Source of the DNA: Phallusia fumigata
Taxonomy: Eukaryota > Chordata > Ascidiacea > Phlebobranchia > Ascidiidae
Length of the DNA stretch: 40,742 bases
Direction of reading: 5' to 3'
Assembly: GCA_008931825.1 (NCBI GenBank)
Contig: QXVZ01033016.1
Coordinates: 3,305-44,046, forward strand
Both the position numbers and the translations under genes were made by a program. This document shows positions 19,570 through 30,900 of the stretch, piece after piece (position 1 is the stretch's first letter; the number at the start of each line of letters is the position of its first letter). The notes under the pieces were generated by a model. The model ran no database searches. It saw only the letters and a program-made list of their open reading frames with translations, and had not been told where the DNA came from.

Positions 19570-20760
19570 AGTATTCTAAAGATGGCGCATGATCAAAGGA
19601 TGCTTCAACCTTCAATCTATTATTTTCCTGTAAATACAGAAATACTTATTGTTTTTTTGCTGTGTGACAAAGTTTTCAAACAAACATCTTTTTTTGTTTA
19701 AATTCTGTAATCAATTGTTGCGGATAAAATTTATCGCAACGACTACACAGGTTCGGATAATAATAAACATTGTTGACGTTAGTAACAACTAACTTGTTGT
19801 TTTTCTTGACTAAAATCTATTCGATGCCTCCTTGCCACAGACTTATTTTTAGTGTTGTTTTTTTAATTGGCAGAAATAAATCATTATTGGGAATACGAAA
19901 CAGAAACGCGGCTTTGTTCATAACTCTAATCAAACATATACTGGCCCTAAAAGTTCTCAAAAGCAACAAGTGATACAATAAGCCAGGGGTGTCCATAGTG
20001 CGGACCGCGGCTGTGGTTTTAAATTATGTCGCACAGAATTTAAGTTGGCTTTTGGGTTGATGCAACTTCACGCAAAAGCTTTCCATTGAACTTTAGTTAG
20101 GAGTACATGTGTAGCTACACTCTACACATGGGTCATTGTGCAGGCATGTAATTGTATACTAATTATATGCTTCGAAAAAATGCTAGTCTGTGGACATCTT
20201 TACCTGAACAAAATTGTCCCTCATTAAACGAAGATACCCCTGCAATAAGGTTTGCACCAGGTATTTATGGTTGTCAGTGTGTAATAATAAGGTACAAAAA
20301 AATTGTTTTATTTTATATGTGTAATTAAGCTTGATTTTATTTATACGTGTAATTAACCTTTTTTTGAATAGTTTATTTATTAATTTTTAGGAAACTAGCA
20401 CATTTTTGCATTTTGTTGTTTTCATGTTTCCGTAGTAAAATGCATAAATACTTGCATCTCTGGTGCAAACCTTATTGTATCACTGATGATGCCTTGAGGT
20501 ATTGACAAAACGGTTAATGAATAAAGCATGTTGCTTTTAAGAACTTTTGTCACCTGAAATTTATCACCAAGTGAAATAAATTTAGCTCTTGAAAGCATAA
20601 TAAACAGAAAACATCTGATTGCCATAGCGTTTATTCTCAAAAAAATAATTCCTAAACACTTAGCATCTAGCTACTGCATAATATTTTTAAAAAAAGTATT
20701 TACAAAAAATATGGTATGATTTTAATAGTGAGTTTACCTCGGATGTTCTTAAATTAGTTA
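19570..20760. other. Repeat-derived intergenic stretch
   Basis: At 19984 a hAT-like left end, caggggtgtccatagtgcgg, follows an open frame with no similarity. An imperfect inverted repeat pairs ataaggtttgcacca (about 20246) with tggtgcaaaccttat (about 20461). A further inverted match links aaagttctcaaaagcaacaa (19949) with gttgcttttaagaactttt (about 20531). This suggests two opposed, decayed copies of one element. No gene is recognised. Confidence 0.4.
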
Positions 20761-20895
20761 AATATGTTGTTAACTGTAAACTACACTCTTGATAGTTTGA
20801 AAATTATTACATGTGTTGTTTTGCCCATAGACAAGTCTATATGTCGGCATAACTTAAATAGAAAGACTATAGGTGTTTGCCATAAGAGTATTCAT

Positions 20896-21576
20896 ATGGA
20901 GAAGTGTCAAACACCTAATAGTAATGTAATAAGCAAACATGACAGATATTTAATTTCCTTGGAAAAGCACAACAAATATCTCAAAGGAATTAAAACAAAA
21001 AGCAAAACAGATGAGGAACTAGAGAAAAGGGAAAGGGCATTTTCACCATATGTAAATGGAGCAAATGCAGCCCAACCATGTATTTCTCCTAGAAAGAAAA
21101 AAAGGAAATTACTTTCAACAGTAATAGATTCAAGGGCATCGACACTTGAAAAGGAAGACCATCACAGTCTAGTGTTTATACCGCGGCCCAAATCTGTGTC
21201 AAACCTGCCATCGCAATCTTTATCTGTCAAACCAAGAAAATTTTGGGGTCAAGGATCTATTCAAATCAAAGCAGAGGTGGGTAACACCTTAAGGGCTGCC
21301 AGGGAAAACTTGGATCACTCGTACATAGATGACTTTGAGGAGTGTGACAGCTCGGATGAAAATGCTGAAGAAACTATTGACCCCCAACTTAAATGGTGTG
21401 AAGATGAAGAAATCATTCCAGAGGTGTTGTCAACCAGAAAATGCTGGAAAGATGCACTTCGAATTTCAAGTAGAGATATTATATGCGAAGACATCTTGGA
21501 AAACACAAATAATTTAAATATTAATTGTGATGACATTCCTATACTGGGACAAACATGCACAACAAACATCTCATGA
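20896..21576 (+). CDS. KATNIP-like N-terminal protein (tentative)
   Basis: The frame is open from 20764 to the TGA at 21574-21576. The upstream part contains an acceptor-like gttttgcccatag near 20830, so I take the ATG at 20896 (MEKCQTPNSNV) as start, giving 226 aa. The segment KHDRYLISLEKHNKYLKGIK, then EELEKRERAFSPYVNGANAA, resembles my recollection of the start of KATNIP (KIAA0556), a katanin-interacting protein of the ciliary base. It is followed by a basic patch (SPRKKKRKLL) and an acidic region (SYIDDFEECDSSDENAEE). KATNIP is over 1,500 residues, but this frame ends after 226 and no later domain was found. It may be a first exon whose stop is intronic read-through, a short paralogue, or a broken copy. 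Confidence 0.5.
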   Translation: MEKCQTPNSNVISKHDRYLISLEKHNKYLKGIKTKSKTDEELEKRERAFSPYVNGANAAQPCISPRKKKRKLLSTVIDSRASTLEKEDHHSLVFIPRPKSVSNLPSQSLSVKPRKFWGQGSIQIKAEVGNTLRAARENLDHSYIDDFEECDSSDENAEETIDPQLKWCEDEEIIPEVLSTRKCWKDALRISSRDIICEDILENTNNLNINCDDIPILGQTCTTNIS

Positions 21577-23124
21577 TGAAAGGATGTTTGTAAAGTCATC
21601 ATTTTTAATTTTGGACAAAATCAACCTGGTTTTGTACTGTTTAAGTTTGTAAAATTATCATTTTGTTTCTATGCATAATTTGTTTTTTGGGTTTATTGGA
21701 CAGTCAAATACATACTAGTAATGACAAATGCTAAAAAACATTTACTGTGTCACTAATGTCATAACCTTACAGCAACATATCCATTACAGTTGTTAAAAAG
21801 CAAAGACTTGTTGACTAGATATGCTGCTGGTACGCATGTTGTTGCAATTTGTTCATAAATTTTGTCTACTTTGTTTCGCTTTGGGTTATGTTTAGTGGTT
21901 AGTGCTTAAGCCAGGGGTGGCCGAAGTGCGCCCCCCGCTGGCATTTCACGCCTGCGACTGTGATTTGAAATTGTGTTGGGTTAAACATGGCCAACTTAAA
22001 TGTGACTTCGCGCAGAGGTATTTCAACGAACCTTATAGTTCTCCACAAGAAGGAGTACATGGCACTGACGCAACACAAATCTCATAAGTCTGATAAGATC
22101 GTTGTGCAGCCGTGTATTCGCGTGTTAATTTCACAATTAAAAACTTCGAAAAAAACGTTGGTCCCCGGTCGTCTTCACCCGAATGAAATTGACCCTCAAT
22201 AAAATATAAATCCGAGGGCGAAACGTTGAAAACGTATATCCAGTAGGAATACGCAAGAAATACTCTACACGGTTATGTGTTACGTTCCGCTTGGCTGATT
22301 TATGTTCACCATTCTTTTACTCGTATGACGTCACTCACTTTTCATCCGCGCGTCACTTCATTCTTTTCCCACAACATGCGCGTAAATGTGCGCATTGTGC
22401 AAACAGCGTCTTGCATGCCCCTGCAAACAAACAAATCATTGAATATCTTTAAATCTACTTAGATTTGGTCGCTGAAAATTTGCAGCTACATTAAGTTGGC
22501 ACAAATAGTTAAAAAATAAACAAAATGTTTGGGTAAAAAGCCTAAATTTCGGAGATAAAATATGCGTGGAAGTACACCGTTTAAAGCACAAAAATTAGGA
22601 CAGCACATTTTTTACAACTGCTACCATTGTTAAAATTCAAGCGGTTTAAGCTAATTATGGGGTGATCCAGTGGTAATTAATATTCAAATGTTGTTTGTAA
22701 CAATCTTGATTGTAAAGGCATGTTTGATGTCACCCCAGCCTAAAAGGCGGCTGTTTTTCATGAAAACTGCAAGGATTATTAAAGAGGGTTGATACTTTGT
22801 TTGTGAGCCTACAAAAATCAACCGAATATAATTAAATGACAAAAAATAATGAGATTAAAATTATAAACGTCCGAACGAACCTATTAAAAAGTAATTCAGA
22901 AAACTACCGCAAACGTAATTGGAGTATGGTCACCTTTCTTTATCACAAATACTAAACAGCAATATTCACTCTACGCATTTATTATTTCAGTAAAGTTCCT
23001 AACGGTAATTTATTAAAGCTTTATTTTTTAAACTGTGATCAGTAGGCACATTAGCCACCGACATACCTTATTCTACAGACCATACCGTTTTTATTAAGCC
23101 CGACATCGTATTTTGTCATAGGGG
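21577..23124. other. Intergenic with transposon fragments
   Basis: At 21911 caggggtggccgaagtgcgc looks like a hAT-type left end related to 19984 and 37209. Short open frames beyond it (21902-22202) read through the element and are not transposase-like. The remainder is AT-rich with no recognised exon. Confidence 0.4.
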
Positions 23125-23507
23125 TAGGGATGCCAACTTTGTAAGCTTCAATAAAGGATACAAAGACTTGAGTGATATTTTCTCATGTCTCGAAAACACA
23201 CTTCCAATTAATATTTCGATCTGATGATGACATAAAATATTGGCCCTACTATTACAAGTTTTCTCACATAGATTTCTTTCATAACAAATTACGGCTCGAT
23301 TTTATGAAAGGCCTCATCACTACCTTGTTGTATAATGTGCAAAATTTGTTTTGTTCCTTCGAGTCTCAGTTCAGAAATTTGACCACAAGTCAAAACGATT
23401 TTAAAATAAGTGACAAATAGTGTTATTTTCGATCCCAATAAAGGACAAGGACAACTAGAGCAGAATAAAGGATTGTCCTTTGAAATAAGGGACGGTTGGC
23501 AACCCTA
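23125..23507. mobile_element. hAT-type MITE, 383 bp
   Basis: The ends are TAGGGATGCCAAC and gttggcaacccta, with perfect 8-bp flanks CATAGGGG at 23117-23124 and 23508-23515. Internal sequence is non-coding. The right end lies in the segment duplicated next to the N at 23673, so a second right end appears near 23734. Confidence 0.85.
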
Positions 23508-23899
23508 CATAGGGGGAACACCTGTTAACATTCACTTAAAATTCACACACGATCTTACACACATTAGAATAATGTGCGAGCCTTGCACATTTCCCAAATA
23601 TTGAACACAAATGTGTGCGCACATTTCGGCCCTTGCACTTTTTCTACAAAATGTGCGCGCATTTTTAAGCACNAAGGACAAATAGAGCAGAATAAAGGAT
23701 TGTCCTTTGAAATAAAGGACGGTTGGCAACCCTACATAGGGGGAACACCTGTTAACATTCACTTAAAATTCACACACGATCTTACACACATTAGAATAAT
23801 GTGCGAGCCTTGCACATTTCCCAAATATTGAACACAAATGTGTGCGCACATTTCGGCCCTTGCACTTTTTCTACAAAATGTGCGCGCATTTTTAAGCAC
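23447..23899 (+). repeat. 226-bp direct duplication joined by a single N
   Basis: Bases 23447-23672 and 23674-23899 are the same length and nearly identical; visible differences are aact/aaat near the start and aagggac/aaaggac. The first copy stops exactly at the N and the second begins right after it. This is the pattern of two contig ends that overlap but were not merged. Confidence 0.9.
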
Positions 23900-23911
23900 A
23901 TTGTGTTAAAT

Positions 23912-24335
23912 CAGTGTTTCCCAACAGGTGGTACGCGTACCACTAGTGGTACGCGACGGCATTCCAGGTGGTACGCGAGCACCTTTTCGTAATTTGCGGA
24001 TTTAGTTCGAATTAAAAACAAATTGTTAGTGCTCTCAAAATGTTTGTTACTTCATCCCCTAGGTTACTTTGTAACATTCAACTCGTCTATTCAAAGTGCA
24101 AAAGTTCGATGGCCAACAACCTTTTGTGAACAATATGTCTTTGTCCCAAAATTATTTAGTCATAAAGATACCAAAGGCAATGTTAATGCGTCTGCAATGG
24201 TAGTAGGAAATCGCCTTGCCTCCCCCGGACATGTCTTTCGGTGCGCAGTAAGCAAAGTTGTCGAACTAGGTGGTACGCGTCGAAATTGTTTTACCTCTAA
24301 GTGGTATGCATCCAAAAAAAGGTTGGGAATCACTG
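23912..24335. mobile_element. hAT non-autonomous element, 424 bp
   Basis: It begins CAGTGTTTCCCAACAGGTGG and ends ggttgggaatcactg, with perfect 8-bp duplications TGTTAAAT at 23904-23911 and 24336-24343. Subterminal ggtggtacgcg repeats near both ends (23927, 23945, 23967, 24270) may be transposase-binding sites. The 124-codon frame at 24023-24397 crosses the element boundary and is not a transposase. Confidence 0.9.
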
Positions 24336-24538
24336 TGTTAAATGGTAAATCCTCTGTTGCTTTAAGGGTTGCCAGTTTGGCCAGCCTTAAATTTTAAAGC
24401 CATTTGGTAAATTTGGCCAGGGGTAAGGATATTGTATGGTCGGTAAAGAGTTTTTCAGCACCTTGTCGCATTTTAAAGCAGTTGATGTGTCAGTGTACAC
24501 CCAATTAAAGCGTTCTTACATATATTTTTGTTTCGTAG

Positions 24539-24608
24539 TTGGCCTCCAGGCCAGATTTCGGAAGGAACTGTCATTTTGGACATTGAGTCCATGTTACATA
24601 AAATCCGG
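24539..24608 (+). other. Candidate orphan exon, 70 nt
   Basis: An acceptor (atatttttgtttcgtag) and donor (CCGG|gtgaggt) enclose a frame reading WPPGQISEGTVILDIESMLH. It looks protein-like, and the plus strand agrees with the KATNIP-like ORF 3 kb upstream, but I cannot link it to a gene. Confidence 0.25.
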
Positions 24609-24639
24609 GTGAGGTCAAAGGATGCTGCAAGATTTCGTT

Positions 24640-24870
24640 TCTTGTGGTGACCCCTTGGTGATCCATGTAAACATGCAAAAGACCACGAAATGACGGTTCA
24701 CCTGTTTGGTGCAACATCCTCTCCGAGCTGGGCTGCGCTGGTTTCAGTTTGCTTCAGATGGCAGAAACGTTTGGGTACACGTTCAGTAATACAGCTAACA
24801 GCTTTCTGACTGCTACCTTAGAACCTCGAAAGTAAATCTCCGGGATTCCAAATCACAAGTTGGTTCCGTT
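24640..24870. repeat. Interspersed repeat, partner of 10380-10590
   Basis: Shares the gactgct...agaacctcg...atctccgggattcc order with the 10-kb copy. Confidence 0.45.
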
Positions 24871-27800
24871 TGTCACATTATTGGTTTTTAAAGATTTCAG
24901 CATTAGAAAATTTCCAGTATTTCATTGCAATTAACAGCTTATTCAAATAGAATAAATGTAAGACAATAGAAGTCAGGTGTAAATATTGTGGAAGTAGGCT
25001 TAGCCTACAACGTAAAAACTGATAAAAAAATCTAACCCCTATTGTGGGCCGTATATCTAATTAAAATCTAATCAACACGTTTCCTGCCTGAAATAACGTT
25101 GCTATGACGCTCATCTATGGGATTTTGAGTTGTATTCGCACAAACGTGATGACAAACCCATCAACACCTCTAACTATTAATACATCGCAGTTGTATGTCA
25201 TCTGTTGTTACCTTGTGTTGATTGGCTCTTTGTCGTTGACAGTTGTGCATATATATTGGCGTTGCGATATCCACTATCATACTGTACATTATTACGTTAA
25301 TACAATTAAGTCACTACGGACGTAATCGTGCACGAACGGTTCTGAAGGATTAGATCAAGCAAGTGATCGGTCGCCCCACACACATATACTTTTTAATTCA
25401 CGAGATTTTTTGATGAAACAATTAAAGATAATAAAGTACGTTTTTCAAAATTCCAGGAAGCGGCAAGTGCTCCCACTTGCCCCTGCGTGCCCATGGATGC
25501 TCACTAGAATAGAATAGTTCGCTTCCTCAAGACTAAGTCAAAATTCACACCACAGCGCAGAACGTGACGTCACACTTTAAAACCGTTGCATTCGGCCAGG
25601 TGTGTGTCGAGAAAGGTTGGAAGTGTACACTTTTTCCACACTTAGGCTACACCAGGTCCTTCGATACAAGTACTCAGCCACGCAGACGAATTCTATAGTG
25701 TGGTGCCAATCTTGGGGTACAACTATTTGGAATTTTTATGCCTGAGAATTAATCTGATTGGATGAGAAATTAAATTGACTGGTTTAGATTTCATTCTAGT
25801 TCCAAATCAAGTTCGATTTCTAGTTTTTAGAAAAGTGGTACGTAATTCTGATTCTAATCTAATTTGTAAACACTTAGATGCTATAATCTTAATTCCAATC
25901 TATTTAAAAAACTGAAACAAAATCTAGTTGTCCAAGTCTGGTGTTAAGGCGCCTCTACACAAATGGCTGTTTGGGGTCGGCTCTGCCACGCTACCACAGC
26001 GGGGACCAGCGCCTGCGCACTGGCATACGAGAGCGTCGGCCCCGTTATTCACTTAACACGAATACAAGCTCTGCTACTTATAGTTGCAAACAGTGGCGGC
26101 TTGTGTAGGCACTGTGGAACTGCAGCACCCCCAACTTTATATTTTCGATAACATTTAATACCATAAGCCCTATTTTTAATTCGTTTGTTTATACTTGCAC
26201 AAGTACAATAATCGTTTTGCTTAATGTCAGTTGCCAACATACCATTTGCGAACAAAAAAGAATTTACTATGATGTCATATAGGCCCAGGTTATGAAGAAA
26301 AAAATTCGAAATTCTTTGTATGGAACTGTGCGCTTCAAAGTTTCAGTTGCGGGGTGTTTGGCTGCTGTGCGCGTGCGCAAGCTCATACAGGTAGCGGCAT
26401 GCGAGGCCGAGAGGAAGAAAGAGCGCTGTCCCTCGTGCGGCGCCGACCTTGGCATGGCGTGCTGGAGGAACGTAGGGTACTCCCTGTCTGCTGTGCTTAA
26501 AACCGCATACCATTTCATTTTTAAATAAGTGGATCACTCTTAAACTGTAGGTTATTTAAGTAAAAAATTTTTGACTTGTTTTTTTTAGGAATTTATTAAG
26601 TTTCTGATTAAATTTCCTTTTTTTGTACCTGCTCAATTGTTTCTTTTTACACAACATTAAAACAAAGGGTAAAAATTTCAGGAGCAGCACCCCCAGTAAT
26701 TTTAGCTACCAGCCCTCACTGGTTGCAAAAGTTGGCTACTTAAAATAAATGCGAGTACCAGTTTCAGTCTGTAATACGGCCGGCATTAGCAAAAAGGTTG
26801 TGCATCCCTGGATTAGGCGAAGATCTGATTTAACCGAAGACATATGTTTCATGCCCGACGTTATTCAGATAGTAAATAATCGGAAAAATCAATTTAATTT
26901 AACACATTACCGAATGTTGACAAAATTCCTTGAAAATGTTGATAGAATTTCTTGAAAAAGCAAACCATTGGAGAGATTTCGAGTTGTCCTGGGAAAACCT
27001 TTCAGATACGTTTAGCGGCCAGTAATGTTTAACTGGGTTGTCGGAGCGACGAATCATCGCAATGCAAAGCGTGTTTCAAATTGCTGTTTCTATCAAATAA
27101 AGTAAGCAAATAAAAACTTTCACTATAAACTACGCATTTAAAAAAGACAACAACAGAAAAAATATTCGGTTGGAAAGTGACAAAATCGTTGTAATATTGT
27201 TTACGTTTAATGAAAACGCACCCAAACCAAAACACAAATTTCGCGGCACACACAAAACCGCCAAAATTCATAAATTTTCACGAAAAACTCGTGATACACA
27301 TCAAATTAGGAATACAAAATTCGTATTACCCACCAAAGTCGTGAGAAGGATGTTAGGTCTCTGTCATAGACCGCAACCTTTTTCTTATTAAAGCTTTTTA
27401 TCTAATTATTTTCCTTGTTGCAAATCTTGCCCCAGGTAAACTACATTGCTACTTTTTCCTTCAAATCTCCCTTGACAAAAATAATTAACTGGAAAGATAG
27501 AGACAAGCGACAAAATAACTTAACAGACAAAAATGTAAGTTTTTTGTGCGTTGTTTTAAACCAATATTGTTAACAGGCTTATTATACTTCGAAGCCTGAA
27601 AAAGCAACACTTCAGTGGTTATTACACGCTTGAATTTATTCTTCCCAATAAAAATCTGACAATTTATGCAAAAAATTGTAAAAATTCCGAAACGAGATTT
27701 ATCAACATTTTCACACTGTATTATCGCCAATGTCAGCAGTCTTGGTAGTATTTCTATGTCACGTGATAATAAGATCTTCCGAAGCTGATCTGTCACATTT

Positions 27801-27920
27801 GTTGTGTTGCTGGAGGAGCCTGTTTTCCCACAAAATGCGTGGAAATATCGTTGTTCTAGAGTGATTTGGATTCAGTATTTGCACCTTTGACGAGGAAGAG
27901 ATTAGACTACATGACAAAAA
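24871..27920. other. Intergenic, no recognised gene
   Basis: Three kilobases without a convincing exon. At 25945-26050 a GC-rich block begins aaggcgcctctacacaaatg and looks like a Harbinger-type MITE end. At 26320-26490 another GC-rich block (cctcgtgcggcgccgacctt) stands out. Open frames over both are mutually antisense and non-homologous as far as I can tell. Confidence 0.45.
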
Positions 27921-27923
27921 AAC

Positions 27924-30900
27924 ATGTACCATCCCGGGCATGCCAAAAGCGACAACCTGATTGAGAGTGCTCGCCACGCGAGAGAGGAACGAGCTTTAAA
28001 ACGCCGCCAAGAATGCGCTGCAATTATTATACAATCTGCTGTTCGCGGGCAGTTAATGAGGTCATTAAAGATTTTTGGTGTTGAAAGCCACGGTGTTTAT
28101 ATGTATTGTATTATTTCTACATTTATTCTTAATTTTAAGTAAGATATTTTTGAATTTTTCGACTCACACAAGTGATGTGATGGCACATTTGGAGTAACAT
28201 TCTGAAACCACAAAACATTTATCGACCTGGACAAACCCTGTGATAAAACACATATTGCAAGCTTTGTTTTTAGAACATCTCAATTACCATGTGACTGCAA
28301 GTCTTCATCAAAGAAAAAACATAATTATTGTTTGTATAAAATCAAAGCTATGCCATAGATTTTCTGTTTAATTCTGAGAAAAATTCTTGCTGTGTGTTAC
28401 AAGATAGCCACAATTTAGGTTATTTTTAAAGTGCCCATTTAACATATTGTACAACCTGTATCAGTTGTAAGTATGAGTCGATATTGCAAGAGCTAAATAG
28501 GAAAATATAACAATACCTATACACTCCATCACTACAATGCAAGTGGCAACTTAATATTTGGATTTTCAGACTGCTATCTATGACCAAAACTTATCTGTTT
28601 ATCTCATTTTTACTGTGGTTTTTTACTACACAGATTAAAAATCAAACAAGAATGGTACAACGAACTCGATGAAATAATTGGGTACAAAAATGATGATGAA
28701 AAACAATACAATCAGCACAAATCAGGTCCACTTTTGTGCACTGTTATGTTATATAATAGAAGTTCTACTTGGATTTTCACGTAGAGTATCTAGGGATGTT
28801 CAAAGTAGAATAACTGGCTATTCTAGAATAGTTGTTTCGAATCCAGAATATTGAATCCAAGTCTTGTATTAATGTTGGCAGAATGACAAAACAACAAAGG
28901 ACTTTTTATTTAATATTAAAAAGGTACCCAGTTTCTTCTACTACATCTCCTGTAGCCCAAGGGTGATTTTCCTTTAAATGTCTACGCAATGTTAGACAGG
29001 CAGTAGTTACAGTTTTATGTTTGAAGGTTGTAAAAAACGTTTGTAATCAAAAAGCCTAAGCCAGTAAGGCAACTACAATTTTCCGCCTTGATGCCACCAC
29101 AAATGTACTGAAATGAGTTGCACAATCAATGATGCATTTAAATTTTTGCTGATGCTGCAGAATATTGTTGCAATAGTCTTGTTACTCGTTGCGACTGTGT
29201 GATGTTGTTATTAACTGTTACGTTGGACTCGCGAGGCCTAACATTTTCTAACAAGGAAATTTATCATTTACCTGCCGTTTTTGATGAAATAATATTGGTT
29301 CCAATTACTTGATATAAATGGCAAATTTGGCTTCGAATCTGCTCGGATTCAAATCTCTAGGATTCGATATTCTACTTTGAACATCCCTAAGAGTGTCGAA
29401 TCCAAGCATCAAATCCAATCTGTTAATCCATGATAATAGGAACAGTATATATTTAAACAGAAGCACTTTCTGCTGTTCTGTTTTGCAGCAAGTGGCAGTC
29501 TGCAGTGCCGATACTTATAATAGTAATAGCATAAAGGCACAATGGGTAGATTGTCACTAAGTTAAAACTTTGTATCGTCATTAAATATTTAATGCAAAGT
29601 TTAGGGACTTTCATGGCAGAAAAAATCAAACACATGGCGATACTCAAGTTAATTGTGCCATTGTTTTATTGTTTTTATTATCAAGTTAAGTGCATTGGTA
29701 AGAATTATCTATATCGGAAACAAATAATGTTGTATCAGTGCTGGTGCATCTACATGTCATTTGCTTTTATAAGTAGTGTAGACATGTTTTGGGCATGTTT
29801 AGATGGTGTTGTGGAAAAACAGTATGTGTGGTTGTTCGTAACCTGTGTAACTATAATGACTGCATATCTTAGATTGTTTAGACATTCAAAACACAAAATA
29901 TCTCTCAGCTACATGTAATCTACTAGAAGACATGGGGTATTTCTGAACGTTGAAAAAATGGTTTTGTTGCTTTGTTTCTGTTAACTCAGCATGTTATTCT
30001 GCCAAAATTTAGTATGAGCATTGTTTGTAGGGATGTTTAAGCATGCTTGAGCAGACATTTAGGTGTTTCTTTCCAGGAGTCTACTACGCCTAGAGTAGCA
30101 ACGTTATTGATGTTTGCAGCTATTATAATCTCTGATGCCATAGCAACATTTTTTAGCTGGGAAAAGTGTCATTTAAGACTTTTGTTAACTACATGCACTG
30201 TTTGGACTGAATCCTGATAATGGCATAAAAAAGCATAGCAAATGTTGTAAAGTCATTACGCATTTTTGTTGCTGGACTGGCACTTCACTGTGTCATATGA
30301 AATTGATCCTCAGTTTAGATTTTATCGATTATATGTTGACATTGTAAGAAAGCAGTTTTAGCAAGTGTAATTAGGCACGTTATATACTTAGATGCAGATG
30401 GAAAGGTACCTGGCATGCCGACAAACCTACCCCCCAATTGCTCCCATGGAGCTAATGTTATGTTATACAAAATGGCGAGTAAAAGAGAGTGTGTGCAATT
30501 TGTTTGCACCTTGTTTGTGGCATTCACAGACAAAACACCACTACCACAACTTGGTTAAAGGAGATGGCACAATGTTGTTGTTAGATATGTAATGCAAGGG
30601 TCGTTTAAAGTTTTTTTGTGCAGTTTGCTGCGGCTTGGGCAAAGGTCAAACTTTTGGTTATTGCGGCTGTGGGGTTTAGTATTCAAATGAAAATCTTTAC
30701 TTTTTGTTTAAATTTTTTCTAATTGATTCCTAAACTGATCACATTTTAAAAACATCAGTAGTATTTAGAAATTGCATGTGTGTGGGGACCCATATATTTA
30801 TGCTAGCAGAAACAATCATGTCATAAAATGCCAAGGGATTAAGGGACCCAATGTAATGCAGGTATTGAATATATATATGTATCCAGTCTAATAAAGAAAA

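Noticed and set aside
24023-24397. 124-codon open frame
   Set aside because: It begins inside the hAT element at 23912-24335 and crosses its right end, so it is not one gene.
29592-29918. 108-codon hydrophobic open frame in UBE3B intron 2
   Set aside because: Aromatic- and cysteine-rich composition typical of AT-rich chance frames, no splice or motif support, and inside an intron of a real gene.
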